Source: Bremia lactucae (lineage: Eukaryota; Oomycota; Peronosporomycetes; Peronosporales; Peronosporaceae). Taken from it: 64,000 bases of DNA. Below are positions 43,005 through 54,650 of this stretch, in pieces. A program made the position numbers and the translations under genes. The DNA is taken from contig NC_090623.1 in NCBI RefSeq assembly GCF_004359215.1, positions 1,602,573 to 1,666,572 on the forward strand, read 5' to 3'. The notes below the pieces were generated by a model. That model did no database searches. It was not told the origin of the DNA and was given only the letters and a program-made list of their open reading frames with translations. The number at the start of each line of letters is the position of its first letter. The stretch's first letter is position 1.

Positions 43005-44160
43005 CACCAGTTCCAGAAGAGAACTTGGTGGACTGCTGCTCGTCGTCCACAATGGACGAGAGCGTCCTAGAAACGGACAAAAAGAAGCGGTACGCTGCTC
43101 AAGGCTGGGATGCCTTGAGAGACAGTCCGTTCTTTGAGGTTCTGTGGAAACATCGTGATGTGTTCCCAGAAGAAGTGCCGAGCCGCCTACCAGCAGATAG
43201 GGGCATCGGGCACGAGATAGACCTCGAACCTGGCACCAAGTATTGTGTGACCAGGCAATGGCCGCTGCCGAAAGAACAAGTCGATTATATCGATGAGTTC
43301 TTCGACAAACGAGCCAAGGCAGGACATGTGCATGAGAGCAATTCGCCTCAATGCAGCCCGACCTTTTGTGTGCGTAAAGCAACAAGTGGATGGCGCGTGG
43401 TTCATGCTTACAATAAGCTGAACACGGCGACCATACCAATCCTGCGGAAAGATATTTTGTTGAACTCCATAAGAAAATCAACTATCTCATCCGCGTTGGA
43501 TTTAAACGATGGCTACTATCAGGTACTCATGAGAGAGTCCGATGTAGCCAAAACGGCAGTAAACACCCAAGCTGAATGCTTTGGGAGTGGCTTGTGATGC
43601 CCAAGGTTTAAGAAACGCACCAGCGACATTCAAACCGAGTGTGGCTCACGTGACGCGTCAGCACCGTGCCTACGCGCCTCATTACTTTGACGATGTATTC
43701 GTGCATAGTAGGGCCGAGGACGGGCTGAGCGCAATAGAGTCGCACAAGCGTCATTTAGACGCTATGTTGCAGACTTTAAAGGACGCCCAATTGTACGTCA
43801 ACTTGCAAAAGTGCGTCATAGCGGTCCCTGAGATACCTGTACTGGGCTGCACCGTTGGTACACATGGTGTACGAGCAGACCCAGACGAGGTAAAATCAGT
43901 GAAGGAATGGCCAATCCCACGGCATGTGAAGGATTTGCGCCAATTCCTAGGGCTCGCTAATTACTTGCATAAGTATAGCAAGAATTACGCTGAGCAAACT
44001 TAACTATTATCTGATCTCCTTAAAAAGGACACAGAATGGGTTTTGTTAAAATAATTAGAAGATGCGTTCACATCAGTGAAGCAGTCTCTTGTGGAGGCAC
44101 CGGTCTTGGCATTGCCAGACGCGGATAAGCCCTTTCGCTTCGTCTGCGATGCAAGTAATT
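43005..44160 (+). pseudogene. Gypsy RT and RNase H start
   Basis: Begins in mid-element. RT frames: GHEIDLEPGTKYCVTRQWPL, WRVVHAYNKL, LDLNDGYYQVLMRE, then (43581-44003, shifted) FDDVFVHSRAEDG with the catalytic DD, GLANYLHKY and, after two stops, LPDADKPFRFVCDAS of RNase H. It belongs to the family of 29990-30775 but is better preserved. Confidence 0.85.
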
Positions 44161-44463
44161 TTGAAGTTCACAGTGCTAGGTGTGGAGAGTCCGTATGACC
44201 TCATCCTAGGCATTCCACGGTTGCCAAAACACCAATTTCTTTTTACAAGAGAACTCACTAAAGCTGAAGGCGAGTTCTACCTGAACTCCCTTAAACTTAA
44301 CGAGCGCGCCGTTTGCTAAACGAACGGTCGGCTCTTCTCGCTTGCCATCCGGGCAAAGCGAATCAAACATCGCCGGTCTCTTTCTCAGAACCGCGAGTTT
44401 TACAAGATTTTGTGATGCACCCGAATCCACTAGGAGGACTATACAAAATGTCAAACTTGCCAA
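44161..44463. pseudogene. Gypsy protease pieces in opposite orientations
   Basis: On the plus strand, about 44160-44240 encodes a protease C-terminal pattern (LGVESPYDLILGIPRLPKH). On the minus strand, 44206-44463 encodes the N-terminal part with the catalytic LLVDSGASQNLV. The two halves of one gene now face each other, and the RNase H sequence breaks off just before. Rearranged remnant. Confidence 0.6.
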
Positions 44464-45210
44464 ATAAAGAACGGTATATATTCAGCACCATTAATGCAAT
44501 TAAGTGCAGGAAACACTGGAATTATGTGCAATAATATCATCGTGTAAATGTAAGAAATATGCAGAGCTTTTTACTGTCTGTATCCTGATATATTGTTTTT
44601 ACGCCAGAGATTATTTCTTTTTGCTTTTCTTAATGTCGAATATTTGTGTTCCCTAAACCCCAATGTAAGTTTTCAGATAAATGTTCCTGAGATATCAATT
44701 TAGAAATAATAATGCTAATCAAATTTAAGGCTATATTCCAACACTTGTGGTTAAGTAAATTAGCGACGGGCGGCTGGTAAATTCCGAGCACCTGTCGAGA
44801 TGTGCAGAATTAGATTGACACGGCTCGTCTAATTGCCATTTGCTCATCCCAGTAAGGTCGTTCCACTTTTCTTGTGGTCACGCTCCCGCTGGTCATATCG
44901 TTAAAAGTCATATCACAAAGAGCGTGTTCGGTACGATCCAGTGAAATTGACTTGTGGGCTGTTACTTTATTGTCGGACAATTTCTTGCTGCCTTGGGTTT
45001 GTAAACTATTAGCACCTTGAAACGTGCATGTGCATGGCTTCGCGGAAAAGAAATAAAAAATATATTCAGCTTAACGCGCCCCACGAAGAAGAAGAAAAAG
45101 TAATTCTCTGAAGCGATTTTGTAAAAGCACATGGCAAAGTAAAGTGTCGAATGCGCGTATTTTCCAAGGGCATTTTCGAATTTTCACTAAACGCCTCAGT
45201 ATTCAATACG
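44464..45210. other. Intergenic, no gene recognised
   Basis: AT-rich sequence between the Gypsy remnant and the temptin-like gene. An upstream in-frame ATG at 45151 is possible for that gene. Confidence 0.4.
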
Positions 45211-45807
45211 ATGGTCCGTTCGATTGACGGTTTGGTGACTCTAGCAGTCTTAGTGCCATCGACAGTAACCGGGTACGCCAAATATAGCGAGCTCGTGCCT
45301 AATGGCGGCAACGTACCCGGCAACGAAAACATTGGTCACCTCGACCCAGCGGGCGAGACTGGACTCAGTACTTTTGGTGAGGCCTTCTCCAAGGCTGGTA
45401 ATGCCTGGGGAGCCACGCTTTGCCAGGCCGACGACGATGGCGATGGGTTTACTAACGGCCAGGAGCTGGGAGACCCATGCTGCGTGTGGACAACGGCCAG
45501 TGCGATTGGATTAATTACAGACGGGATTAGCGACCCAGCGGATGCCTCAAAGACTCCTAGTAACAGCGAGCTTCAAGCAGGGTGCTCTAGTAGCGCTTCT
45601 TCGACTGTGGCCAATTTTACAGGCAGTGGCGGCTCGTTGGGCGCCGTAGTGGGCACGGTTACGCCTGCAGGGCCTTCCGTGGCAGAGATACCGCCTGATG
45701 ATGACGAGGACGACTCATCTGAGAGCGCCGTGATTGCCGGTGCCTCGGTGGCGACTGTCAGCTTTGTAACCTTGGGCGTTGCTACTGTCGTGGCTTTATT
45801 ATTGTGA
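45211..45807 (+). CDS. Temptin-like Cys-rich secreted protein with GPI anchor signal
   Basis: A 198-residue protein from the ATG at 45211. An in-frame ATG at 45151 would add 20 residues without improving the signal peptide. After a signal peptide (MVRSIDGLVTLAVLVPSTVTGYA) the domain shows features of oomycete/mollusc temptin-like proteins: YSELVPNGGNVPG near the mature N-terminus, GHLDP, FGEAFSKAGNAW, a calcium-loop-like DDDGDGFTNGQELGDPCC, and ISDPADASKTP. A Ser/Gly/Thr and acidic linker leads to a hydrophobic C-terminal tail (VATVSFVTLGVATVVALLL) expected to direct GPI attachment. Location is probably the cell surface; the ligand is unknown. Confidence 0.78.
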   Translation: MVRSIDGLVTLAVLVPSTVTGYAKYSELVPNGGNVPGNENIGHLDPAGETGLSTFGEAFSKAGNAWGATLCQADDDGDGFTNGQELGDPCCVWTTASAIGLITDGISDPADASKTPSNSELQAGCSSSASSTVANFTGSGGSLGAVVGTVTPAGPSVAEIPPDDDEDDSSESAVIAGASVATVSFVTLGVATVVALLL

Positions 45808-46057
45808 TAATATGTGACGTGTGATATAAGAGTAATCGAACACCGAGTTATGGAAGTATAAAATCATTGTATATATTTTAAGTGCATTGACCTCTCCAAT
45901 AGCATTTCTTGAATAAAACCATTGACGACGGCGTGACAATAATTGACATTAATAGACACCGTCTTTTGCAACAAAAAGGGACAAACGACGCCAAAGTCGC
46001 TAGATTGTTGCCATGGCAAATTCAAGTGGCAACAAACAGGAACCACCAGTTGGGTCT

Positions 46058-46555
46058 TTACTTGGACGATGGAATGACAAACACAACGACGAGAATGACG
46101 ACAAGCGTGGCAATGACACCGTATAACTTGCAAACCTGCATCCACATAAAACCTATGAGCCCACTAGTACAAATAGCACTACTAGCAAGTGGACATGCCT
46201 TCTTTTTACGCGCATTCACGTCCCGTGCGGTCTGTTCTTCTCTTGCAATATCGTGCGTGGCCGTGTCCATTCGCTAATAAAAAAAAAAACCGGCCACAAA
46301 AAAACATACGTGTGGCATCAAAACCCATTAAATCGCAACTTGCAAATGTTTTTTACGTACGTTGCTAATGTCATCAATCATGACGTTTTGCTCAAGGACT
46401 TCGCCATTAATCGCATGCGCGTGGTTCTTAAGACCCACGACGCCGCCGTGAATCTGGTCGAGCAGCGCATCCTGTCGCGCTAAATCGTCTGCACGGCGCT
46501 GGTCAAATTGTTGCTGTGCTTCCATGTTGCGGTAGTTCTCGTCGCCGTTGGGCAT
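46058..46555 (-). CDS. Short Qc-type SNARE (Bet1/syntaxin-8-like), tail-anchored
   Basis: Three exons, 46361-46555, 46199-46273 and 46058-46135, give 115 residues, the size of Bet1-like SNAREs. The SNARE helix covers QDALLDQIHGGVVGL, INGEVLEQNVMIDDISN and RMDTATHDIAREEQTA, with the zero-layer Gln in LEQN. A Lys-rich juxtamembrane segment (ARKKK) is followed by a C-terminal transmembrane anchor (LYGVIATLVVILVVVFVI). The second intron (46136-46198, 63 bp) would have GC-AG ends. Reading through it instead keeps the frame and inserts 21 residues between the SNARE motif and the anchor, so expression data must decide. Role: membrane fusion in the ER-Golgi or endosomal pathway. Confidence 0.78.
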
Positions 46556-49269
46556 GCTAGTTTAAAGGAGGAGGAAGGGCTCTCGAGTACGAGAGAAGGC
46601 GAGTTTCGCGTTATAAAATGCGATCGCGAGGACGGTAGAGATTTGCAGCTGGTGTGGCTGGCTTCTTTTAGTTGCTAAAAGAGAGGTGCGACGGCCTTTT
46701 TGGACACTTGAAAAAGGGGAAGCAGTTGAGGCTCGTAGTATTTGCTTGTGGATTTTACGGAAGGGGTGAAACAGGGCAATCGTTACAACGTGAAAAACTC
46801 CTACGTCGCAACACGTTCGAACTTTGCAGCTTTGGGTGAGTTCTTGAAACTTACATTGTGGTTTCATACATGGGGGGACCTTTATTGGTGCGATTCGTGT
46901 GCAGGGTATAGATTGTGATGGATTGTTGGAATAATCCACACGGCTGTGGCTGCGAAAACCATGCCGGATTTTTTTGCAGTACCCTATGCTAGAGATATGC
47001 AATTTCTTATGGAATTTCAGTGGCAAGCAGTTATTTATACAAATAATGCACAAAACGTTTTACTAATCAGTCACGTCGCTCCAGTAAATGACGTTCACTC
47101 GTAATTTATGATGGCCTTTTATACTTTCTAAAAGGACATGTCAACAAGTCACTTTACCTAATCCCCTTTTAGTTTTTTTCAAGGAAACTGAGATCTTTGG
47201 ACAATCCTATTTTTCACACGAACACCTAGGTATAACAATTCGGTGCACCTCTGAATATAGCGTACTGCGGTTGCAGGAAAGTTTACTACAACATTTTGGG
47301 AGCTTTGTTCTGATTATAATGGCAGAGCTCGAGCACATCGATATATATCAAACAAGCATCGCTTAAGGTCGCAATCTGTTGTTTTGCTGCTATGTAACAC
47401 GATATTGTAAAATATGAAGCCTTTTTTGGTAAATATGTGGTCTGTACAAATTTCGTCGCCACATTTTAAGGGAAAACCGGTACACCCCTTATGTATGCCA
47501 CTCCCTCTAAATGATATTGGGAATCGGAAAAGTAACACCCCTAATTTAATTATCTACCTCGATATTGATGAGAGTCCCCTAAATTATATCAGGGACACCC
47601 TATAATGAGCCTATGTAAGTGTAATAGGTGTGACAGCCGGTGACACAGTGTAATGGTACAACTTCTCTTAGTATCCGGACTTCATGCTTAAAGTCTTTGT
47701 GCAGGCTTTTGAGCTGGCTTCCTGATGTGCCGACGAAACCAAATTTTGGAATGTTGTTGATTTTGCGATGCTCATATCATACATAAATTTATGTTGTCAT
47801 TAATCTGAAACTTAAATTCAATGATAAGAAATAAACTGGCGGGTGGTTGCAATTTTGGCTCTGCACCAATTGTAGGCGTAATATTTTGCTAAGTAAAGGA
47901 AGTTTGGACACCTGAAAGACAGACTAACATAAAGGCATTTACAGTTGCCTTGAGATTCAAAATTTGAATAAGGAAATTAATAATACGATAGAAATTTATT
48001 TCTATTTATTTTCAAGTTGGCCGTGGAATTTGCTCTTATATTATGAATCTTTGAATCCATTCTAATTAATATAGCACAAATTCATTTGTTGATTAGTAAG
48101 TATAATCTTTATAAATTAAATTATAGGGATACCATTTCGTGCAAGTCGTGTCGCAATTGCACCAATAGTTTGCCGACGTGAATCGATGGAGCCATTAGCA
48201 TGTGGTTCGGCAGGTTCATTGGTGATGGCATCAAAAAGAAGTTCTGGCAGTGCCGTTTACATAAACGTTACTTGCGTCCTTCGGATTTTACCATGGCATT
48301 TCGGCTGTAACCTGTGCCTTGAAAACATTCGGCCTGCCATCTACAACTTTTCCTTTACAGATTCCACAATTTGACCGTTGCAAACGAGCTGGAGATTAGA
48401 AAATTCCCAGTGTAGTACCAGACCCGGACATCCACTGGTAAAGTTAATTATTTTGAAACATTGACGCATAGAATATGATAAGCGAGGTCTTGTAACCCGA
48501 GTTACGCGTGCATGGGAATCTTTGTAAAAAAAATTAAACACATTCAACTTGCCAACCATGACCTTACTAAAGTGCGTTACGGGTAAGTCTGGACAGTGTA
48601 GCAATTGGGAGGCGTTGGGGGGTAACGAGTCTGGCAACAGGTTTTAGCTAGAGCCAGATTTCTCTCGCTTGCAGTCGGCGCTAGCGCAAGTGCTCATTGC
48701 CTCACTGAAAGGTTGGTAGTCCCGCTTGCACATTAAATGTGGTTACGACAGAAGAAATGGTACTTGCGTTCTTTTTCATAAAAAACACGTCGAAAGCTAA
48801 TCATAAAATTTGGCTCTAAATCAAGACTTGCGTTATCTTACACACCAATCACACATAAAGAAAAACCTCATCACAACAATAATGCCGAGGTGAACTTACA
48901 CGCCATAAAAAACACAAGTGGTAACTCCACGAGTTTTATTTTTGATCCAGCTTCCATTTGTCTAGTGCTGCGTGACTTCGTCACGTTGTAGCATTGTCGT
49001 CCGTCCGTGACCTCTTCGTTGTGTGTAGTTTCTCAAGATCCTTTGACGTTGTAGCACAGACGACGACAACATGGTATTGATAACCAAATCGTTTCTTTTT
49101 CAAATTAAGGCAATTTTAAACAATACAATTTTGTGCGATTTCAAAACGTAAGTGTTAAACTCGCACTTCTTACTTCTTACTTTCTTACTGCAACGATAAT
49201 TTTAATTTAAGTACCTCGTTTTCGTGAAGCCACGGATGGTCCTCATTAAATAATTGACCTTCTCTGCAG
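46556..49269. other. Long intergenic region, no gene recognised
   Basis: About 2.7 kb of AT-rich sequence. The longest open frame (minus, 46562-47053) has no domain and overlaps the expected SNARE promoter. 47460-47650 has the look of a decayed LTR end (short TGTAATAGG/TGTGACAGCC-like words), but no partner is seen. Confidence 0.4.
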
Positions 49270-49301
49270 AGCATTGCCCCCCTTCCTGCACTACTCACCT
49301 C

Positions 49302-49820
49302 ATGTCTGCCACAACTACCACTACGATTCCCCTGTGCAATTTGGTCACGCTTAGTCCATTGCTCAATGACCAAAACCTCAATAAGTGCGCCGATGAATCT
49401 AACTTTAATTTTGCCGACGCGACGCTCCCTACCCAAGATGAAATCAACCGCATGTGCACGATGCAATCCTGCCTTGATTTATTAAGCGCTGCATTGGCTT
49501 TAGATCCTACCGAATGCATTTTGCCCGTAGGCGACAACATCCGACTCCGAGAGGACTTACTTGAAGGCATTCCGGCCCGCTGTCCAGTTTCGAACACTCG
49601 CAACACACCGGCGAAGTCTGTCGCAGCCAATGACGCAACGACTCAATCAGAGGAGGACGATGCCACGGACGATCCCACGACCGCGCCATCGTCTGATTCA
49701 GATCCGAATGAAGAGCAATCTGCGGCGATGGGCCACTACGCCACAGCAGTGTCGCCCGTGAAGCGGTTCCTGAGTGTCATGTCACTTGGGGCATTGGCTT
49801 TCATGACGTACTACCTCTAA
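49302..49820 (+). CDS. Elicitin-like protein with GPI-anchor signal
   Basis: The exon opens at an acceptor (49268-49269) and contains a six-cysteine elicitin domain: cysteines in PLCNL, NKCAD, RMCTM, QSCLD, TECIL and ARCPV with typical elicitin spacing, and LPTQDEINRMC in place of the LPT..Q...MC segment. Elicitins are small secreted sterol-binding proteins found in oomycetes. A Ser/Thr/Asp-rich linker (TTQSEEDDATDD) and a hydrophobic tail (FLSVMSLGALAFMTYYL) suggest a membrane-anchored elicitin-like form. No signal peptide precedes the first ATG (49302), so a 5' exon is missing from this model. A candidate ATG at 49071 gives a plausible hydrophobic start, but its only good donor (49148) does not keep phase. 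Confidence 0.82.
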   Translation: MSATTTTTIPLCNLVTLSPLLNDQNLNKCADESNFNFADATLPTQDEINRMCTMQSCLDLLSAALALDPTECILPVGDNIRLREDLLEGIPARCPVSNTRNTPAKSVAANDATTQSEEDDATDDPTTAPSSDSDPNEEQSAAMGHYATAVSPVKRFLSVMSLGALAFMTYYL

Positions 49821-50340
49821 GAAACCATTTTGTAATTATAAAATCTCCTTTTTGCTTAATAATATAAAAGATATGGAGATTATATAGCCTGCACGATTGT
49901 TTATGGAACGATAGTATAACAACTTCATTTTTAAGGTAAACACGCTAAAATTTATTAAAAAAAGCACGTGTTTATTTTACTTTCCAATTGCCGTCAAAGC
50001 CAGTAGTCTTGAATCCTTTCATAAAAAAACCCAATCCTCTCATCAGTAATCAAAGGGTACTATTCTGGCCCTTTTCGCTCGAGCAAACAACGTTCAATCT
50101 CCCTCTGTCTTGTCATGTCGCCATCCAGCCAATCAAACAAAGGTTACACCGTACCAGGGGGTCCATGTACCTATCACAACATCACAAGTACAAAAGACAC
50201 GCCAAAATACCACACGGCACACAAATCATCATCAACAACACATCACAAGAGCCTCGTCCTGACTCGATCGTCTCTTGCTGTCTTGCAGCAAACTCCACGA
50301 CCGAGCACAAGAGGAGCGCATAAAGCCGGACACACTCCGC

Positions 50341-52315
50341 TCAAAAAGAAACACACAATAAAGCACAAACCTGAGAAGTCTCGACCAAGTCCACGCTCCT
50401 TGTTCCGGACACGGCAGCGTCGTTCTCAGCACTTGGCGCCAACACCGCGTCACTAGACGCACTGACAACAGCAGTCTCCGTACTAATTGTGCCAGCTTGT
50501 TGCTGGTATTGCTGATACGCTTCGGCACTCGCCTGCGCCGCAGCACCAGTAACCCCCCACGCGGCGTTTGCGGCATCCACGCCATAGTACGCAGCATATT
50601 CATAATAACCATTCCAATACGCATTCGGATCATTCGGGTCCGCTGTTGCCGTGGCACTTGCCTCCCCTGTAGCCGTATCTTGTTGATAGTATTGGCTTTG
50701 TTGGCCCTGTTGTTGATAATACGCCGCGTACTGATCTTGTCCATACGCAGTGTACCCTCCCGTGTACCCACTTGTTCCAGCATAGGTACCCTCCCCCCCG
50801 GGGTACTCGGTACCGTACCCCCCCTGGCCCCCAGCTGTACCCTGTATAATCACACTATCGACCTCTTCTTTTGCAATTGCAAGATTCTGAGGAGGTCCTT
50901 GAATCGAGATTGTACGAACAGGGGGATTGGACCCTGGATCCGGCACTTGTGGGATTTGAATACGCACGGCATGACGGTCTTGTATCCCTTTAATTGTTTC
51001 ACCACGTTTACCAATTATTACCCCGACACGGTCATTCGGGACTTGCATGTAAATCGTTTGACCGGACGATAGACCGTAACTCTGTCGCTGACTTGGATCA
51101 TCGCTCACCATGGATTGAATCTCAAATCGTGCGGCTTCTTTGGCTTCCACAGTGCCTCGAATTGTAATAAGTCGCATTTCGGGATGCACAGGGTCCGGAG
51201 TCTGTGGAATCGTGACACTCGTGCCTGTACGCTGTTGAATTGCTTTGATCGTACACCCGCCACGTCCGATAATGAGTCCAACGCGTTCATTCGGGACCAA
51301 GATCTCTACCGAGTCCGTGCCATCGGGATTCACACCACCATAGCGTGTCATCCGATCGTGATCGTCTCGTTCCCGAAAACCACCCGTAGTATGCGTCTGT
51401 TGTCGCTCAGTAATAAGGTTTTGAATCAATTGTTGCGCCGAATCCAATGCGTCTTGATTGCCCGTGATATTCACAAACCGGTCGGCAGTCGGAGGAACAC
51501 CATCTTCTTCGCGCACAATTTGAATGTGTGCACCGCTTTTTAATTGCAAGTCGCGAATGGTTTCGCCACCACGTCCAATAATGTACCCCACCAGCTCGCG
51601 TGGGACTTTCATATCCACGGACGTTTGATCGCTCGTTGAGCGTAACGTGTTGGTACCCGCGTACCCTCCGGTACTTGCATACGCATCACTGTAATTCTCA
51701 TTCAACGTTCCATTGAGCTCCGCCACTTTCCGCAATTGCTCTTGTTTCAGCTTCATTGCTTGTTGCGGATTAAATAAAATATCTTCCACGGCACTTTGCG
51801 CCTTGGCCACGGCATCGTCCGTGTCGGCAGTAATAAGGACATGGAGCTCTTCGTTCTCGTCGGGATCGCCCGTCGGGTCTTTCGACGACCCTTTTCCACG
51901 AATCAAAATGCGAGCTCCCGATTCGTCTTCCATTCGTTTTTGATTGGATCCACGCGGACCAATTAAAAGGCCCATAAAATTAATGTCCGGGTACTTGGCG
52001 ACGGGAATAAACACTTTCTTGCGCTTCTTTTCGCCCATGCCTGGCGCCAATCGCATCCCGCTATCGACTGTTAGCACACACGTGAGACTCGTGATTGAAT
52101 GTTTTTCAAAAAAATCGCATTGTAACGTACCATCACCCTACTCGAAATCACGAGAATTGACAAAAAAGTGTCGTAAAGACGTCGTCGTGAGGAAAGGATT
52201 GACGACTACGTACCTCCCATCGACTCTTGCGCTTGCCCAATGCATCGCTTCCGGGAATCGCTGATGCTGCCAAACGTGCGGCAATTTCGCGTGCACGAGC
52301 CACTGGATCGGACAT
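50341..52315 (-). CDS. Multi-KH RNA-binding protein with SF1-type first KH domain
   Basis: The first exon, 52214-52315, gives MSDPVARAREIAARLAAS and ends GKRKSRWE. After an intron (acceptor near 52034-52070, exact site uncertain) a long exon reaches the stop at 50341. Four KH domains are visible by their GxxG loops: GPRG in an SF1/BBP-like context (INFMGLLIGPRG, IRGKGS, LHVLITA, with a QUA2-like LRKVAELNGTL), then GRGG (VGYIIGRGGETI), GRGG (VGLIIGRGGCTI) and GKRG (VGVIIGKRGETI). The C-terminus is Gln/Tyr/Ala/Gly-rich, low complexity, and resembles FUBP-type tails. It binds single-stranded RNA, probably in splicing or mRNA regulation. The combination of an SF1-like KH with three FUBP/PCBP-like KHs is unusual. 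The last nine residues could be replaced by a further exon because a GT follows TSQ. Confidence 0.85.
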
Positions 52316-52529
52316 TCCTTGACGTAAAGAACGATGCGAAAGCGACTAGTTGCGTCTGATGCGTTGTGGCCAATATAACTCTGGCTGGTGATGAAGTGCC
52401 AACACACATTAATTTCATTTGATTCGATAATATTATGTTTTTAGTCTACGTTATGTCCAATCACTGATGAAATGGTGCGTACCTACTTTTTCCCCAATCA
52501 TCTGTGCTTTTAAAAGTGATCGAGTCTTT

Positions 52530-54583
52530 ATGGCGTCGCGAGTGCCGCTATTAATCAAGGGAAAACCCCGCAAACCCTCCCGTGTATCCATTGCACCGCG
52601 TGCAACACTATCCCATGGTAAGCATTGATCAACCTGCTGTCTTTATGTCAATTGTTCATGTGATTTCCGGCTTACTAGCCCCTCGAACTGAGCGTTTGAC
52701 GACTCCGAAGGCTACGACTCCAGATTCCACGCCTATAGAGGTGTTTTTATCTTGTTAATACCGAGCCAACGCTCTCGAACGAAAGGACTTATATAATACT
52801 GCAATGATTAACTACTCGAAACAGGCTTACAAGCCTCCAATGGAGCCACTGGCTACACAAAAAGCCACGTCACTCGCGTCAAGTGTCGATCAATCACTTG
52901 CTACGTCAAGTGCGTCGCTCTTGACCACCACAAGCGCTGTAGCTGATGCGCTGTCACCACGTATGGTAGTTCAAAGTCCATCGACGCGCTTACCACCTTC
53001 GGTGCGCTCGTCCACAGTGCTTCCGGTACAACGACTTGCAAAGATCACGTCAGCAGGCCCATTGTACCGCGCCAGTCCCGTCGTGCGTCCTCGTAAAGGC
53101 ACTCTCAGCAATTCACCACGAATACGTAATCGATTAACCTACAGCTCTCCCGCAAGAAGCGCTCCGACTGCTTTAAAAGTACGATTGCAATCGAAACTCG
53201 ACATTAAACCTCATCAATCCCCTCGACGCTTGCAGCAGCAGCTCACGCCAGCGTCGCCACTTGTCTTGGGTGGAAAAGGATCGTCCGTGCCTCCGATTCA
53301 GCTCGACGTCCAGCTTTTGGAACCCCACGCAACGTTGCCGACCACGACAAATCCAACAAAAAAGCGCTCCCTCAAACGTCGAAAGACAAGCACTGCGTTA
53401 AAACTCCAGGCTACTGTGTCGCCACGCAAGTCTTCAAGAAGACAAGTGAAGCGTGTGGATTATGCTGCGATCAGTGGCACTACGAGCTCAGCGAGTGAGC
53501 GTGAAGACGACGACACGCTCGAGTTGCCTACGGACGAGACGATTGTACGTGTGTTTAAAACAGGTGGCATTAAGTTGTGTACCCATGTGTTTTTTATGTG
53601 TTTTTTATGTAAACTAGGTGTACGTGCCTGCTCGTGAACGAGCAACATTGTGGGCAAAATCGTTGCTTGTAAGGGAGGACAAGGAGGAGCACGTGAACAC
53701 CATTTCTTCTCGTAAGAAACGTAGTCGTTCGACAGCAACGGGTGCAGGGATAAATACTGGGATTGCATCACGAAAAAACATGGCGACTTTAATGACGAAA
53801 TTACCCTCGGAAATGACCATGGGCGAAGTGGCATTAAGTGTGCCGAGAGGAAGACATATGGAGCAACATGAACGTGAAGAAGCGGTAACCGAGACGTCGA
53901 GTGGGATCAGCGATTCGACTGCATGGGAAACCAAAGCAGTCAATCGCATGCGTTCAATATCCGACGCATCCGAGTCGATGGCATACGCTGGATCCATTGT
54001 CACGCCTCAGGTGCAAATGATTAATGGCCAAATGGTAGTTGTCGAGACCACTCTGAAGCTTTGTGACGAGCCGTTGCAAGAAGACAGTGGCTTACCGCCT
54101 CGACACATGAATTCTCGCTTAAATTCGTCGCATCTGAATGGTCCAGGTAGACGCTGGGGCAAGGAAGAGACGAAACAATTTTACTATTGTTTAAGCCAAG
54201 TGGGTCCCAATTTCTCCATGATGGCGACGCTCTTTACGTCAAGAAAACGCAAAGAACTGAAGAGTAAGTTTAAGTACGAGGAGAAACATCACGGAAGGTT
54301 GATAGAAATTGCTTTGCGTGCGTCGACGGCCCCCTTAGATACGGATATGGTTGACGTAATCTCTCAGATGGTGGACAAGAAAGCGCTGCAGAAACAGATG
54401 CCGAAAACTTCAGAGATCAGACTCAATGACGACGGTGCGTCAGCACCGAACTCGACGTGTGCGTCACCGCTGTCAGCAACTGGGTCTGTACCCCAGGTAC
54501 AAGCCGAGGACTTTATCGAGACGTTACAGGATAGCGACCTTTTTTCCTTGGGCAGACATGCCTCGTTTGATTATAGTAATTAA
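52530..54583 (+). CDS. BDP1: TFIIIB subunit BDP1-like, SANT/Myb domain protein
   Basis: Exons 52530-52617, 52679-52740, 52825-53544 and 53618-54583 (introns 61-84 bp, GT-AG, phases consistent) give 611 residues. BDP1 is the SANT-domain subunit of TFIIIB that closes the RNA polymerase III pre-initiation complex on DNA. The extended SANT domain lies around residues 465-525: RRWGKEETKQFYYCLSQVG, FSMMATLFTSRKRKELKSKF and KYEEKHHGRLIEIAL, the last part being the long helix characteristic of BDP1. The first 300 residues are Ser/Thr/Pro/Arg-rich and probably disordered. The donor of intron 3 could also be a GT about 20 bp downstream. Assignment is based on the SANT region, so another SANT factor is a remote alternative. 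Confidence 0.83.
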
Positions 54584-54650
54584 TGTGGTCCACTATAAGA
54601 AGGATGTAAAAACGTAGTGTATAGTAAACATGGTTACAAGGGTTATACGA

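Noticed and set aside
46562..47053. 163-codon minus-strand ORF
   Set aside because: No domain, no secretion signal, unusual composition; it occupies the promoter side of the SNARE gene.
47460..47650. Solo LTR
   Set aside because: Only short LTR-like words; no defined ends or target duplication.
49071..49147. First exon of the elicitin-like gene (MVLITKSFLF...)
   Set aside because: Attractive start and a GTAAGT donor, but the phase does not fit the acceptor at 49269.
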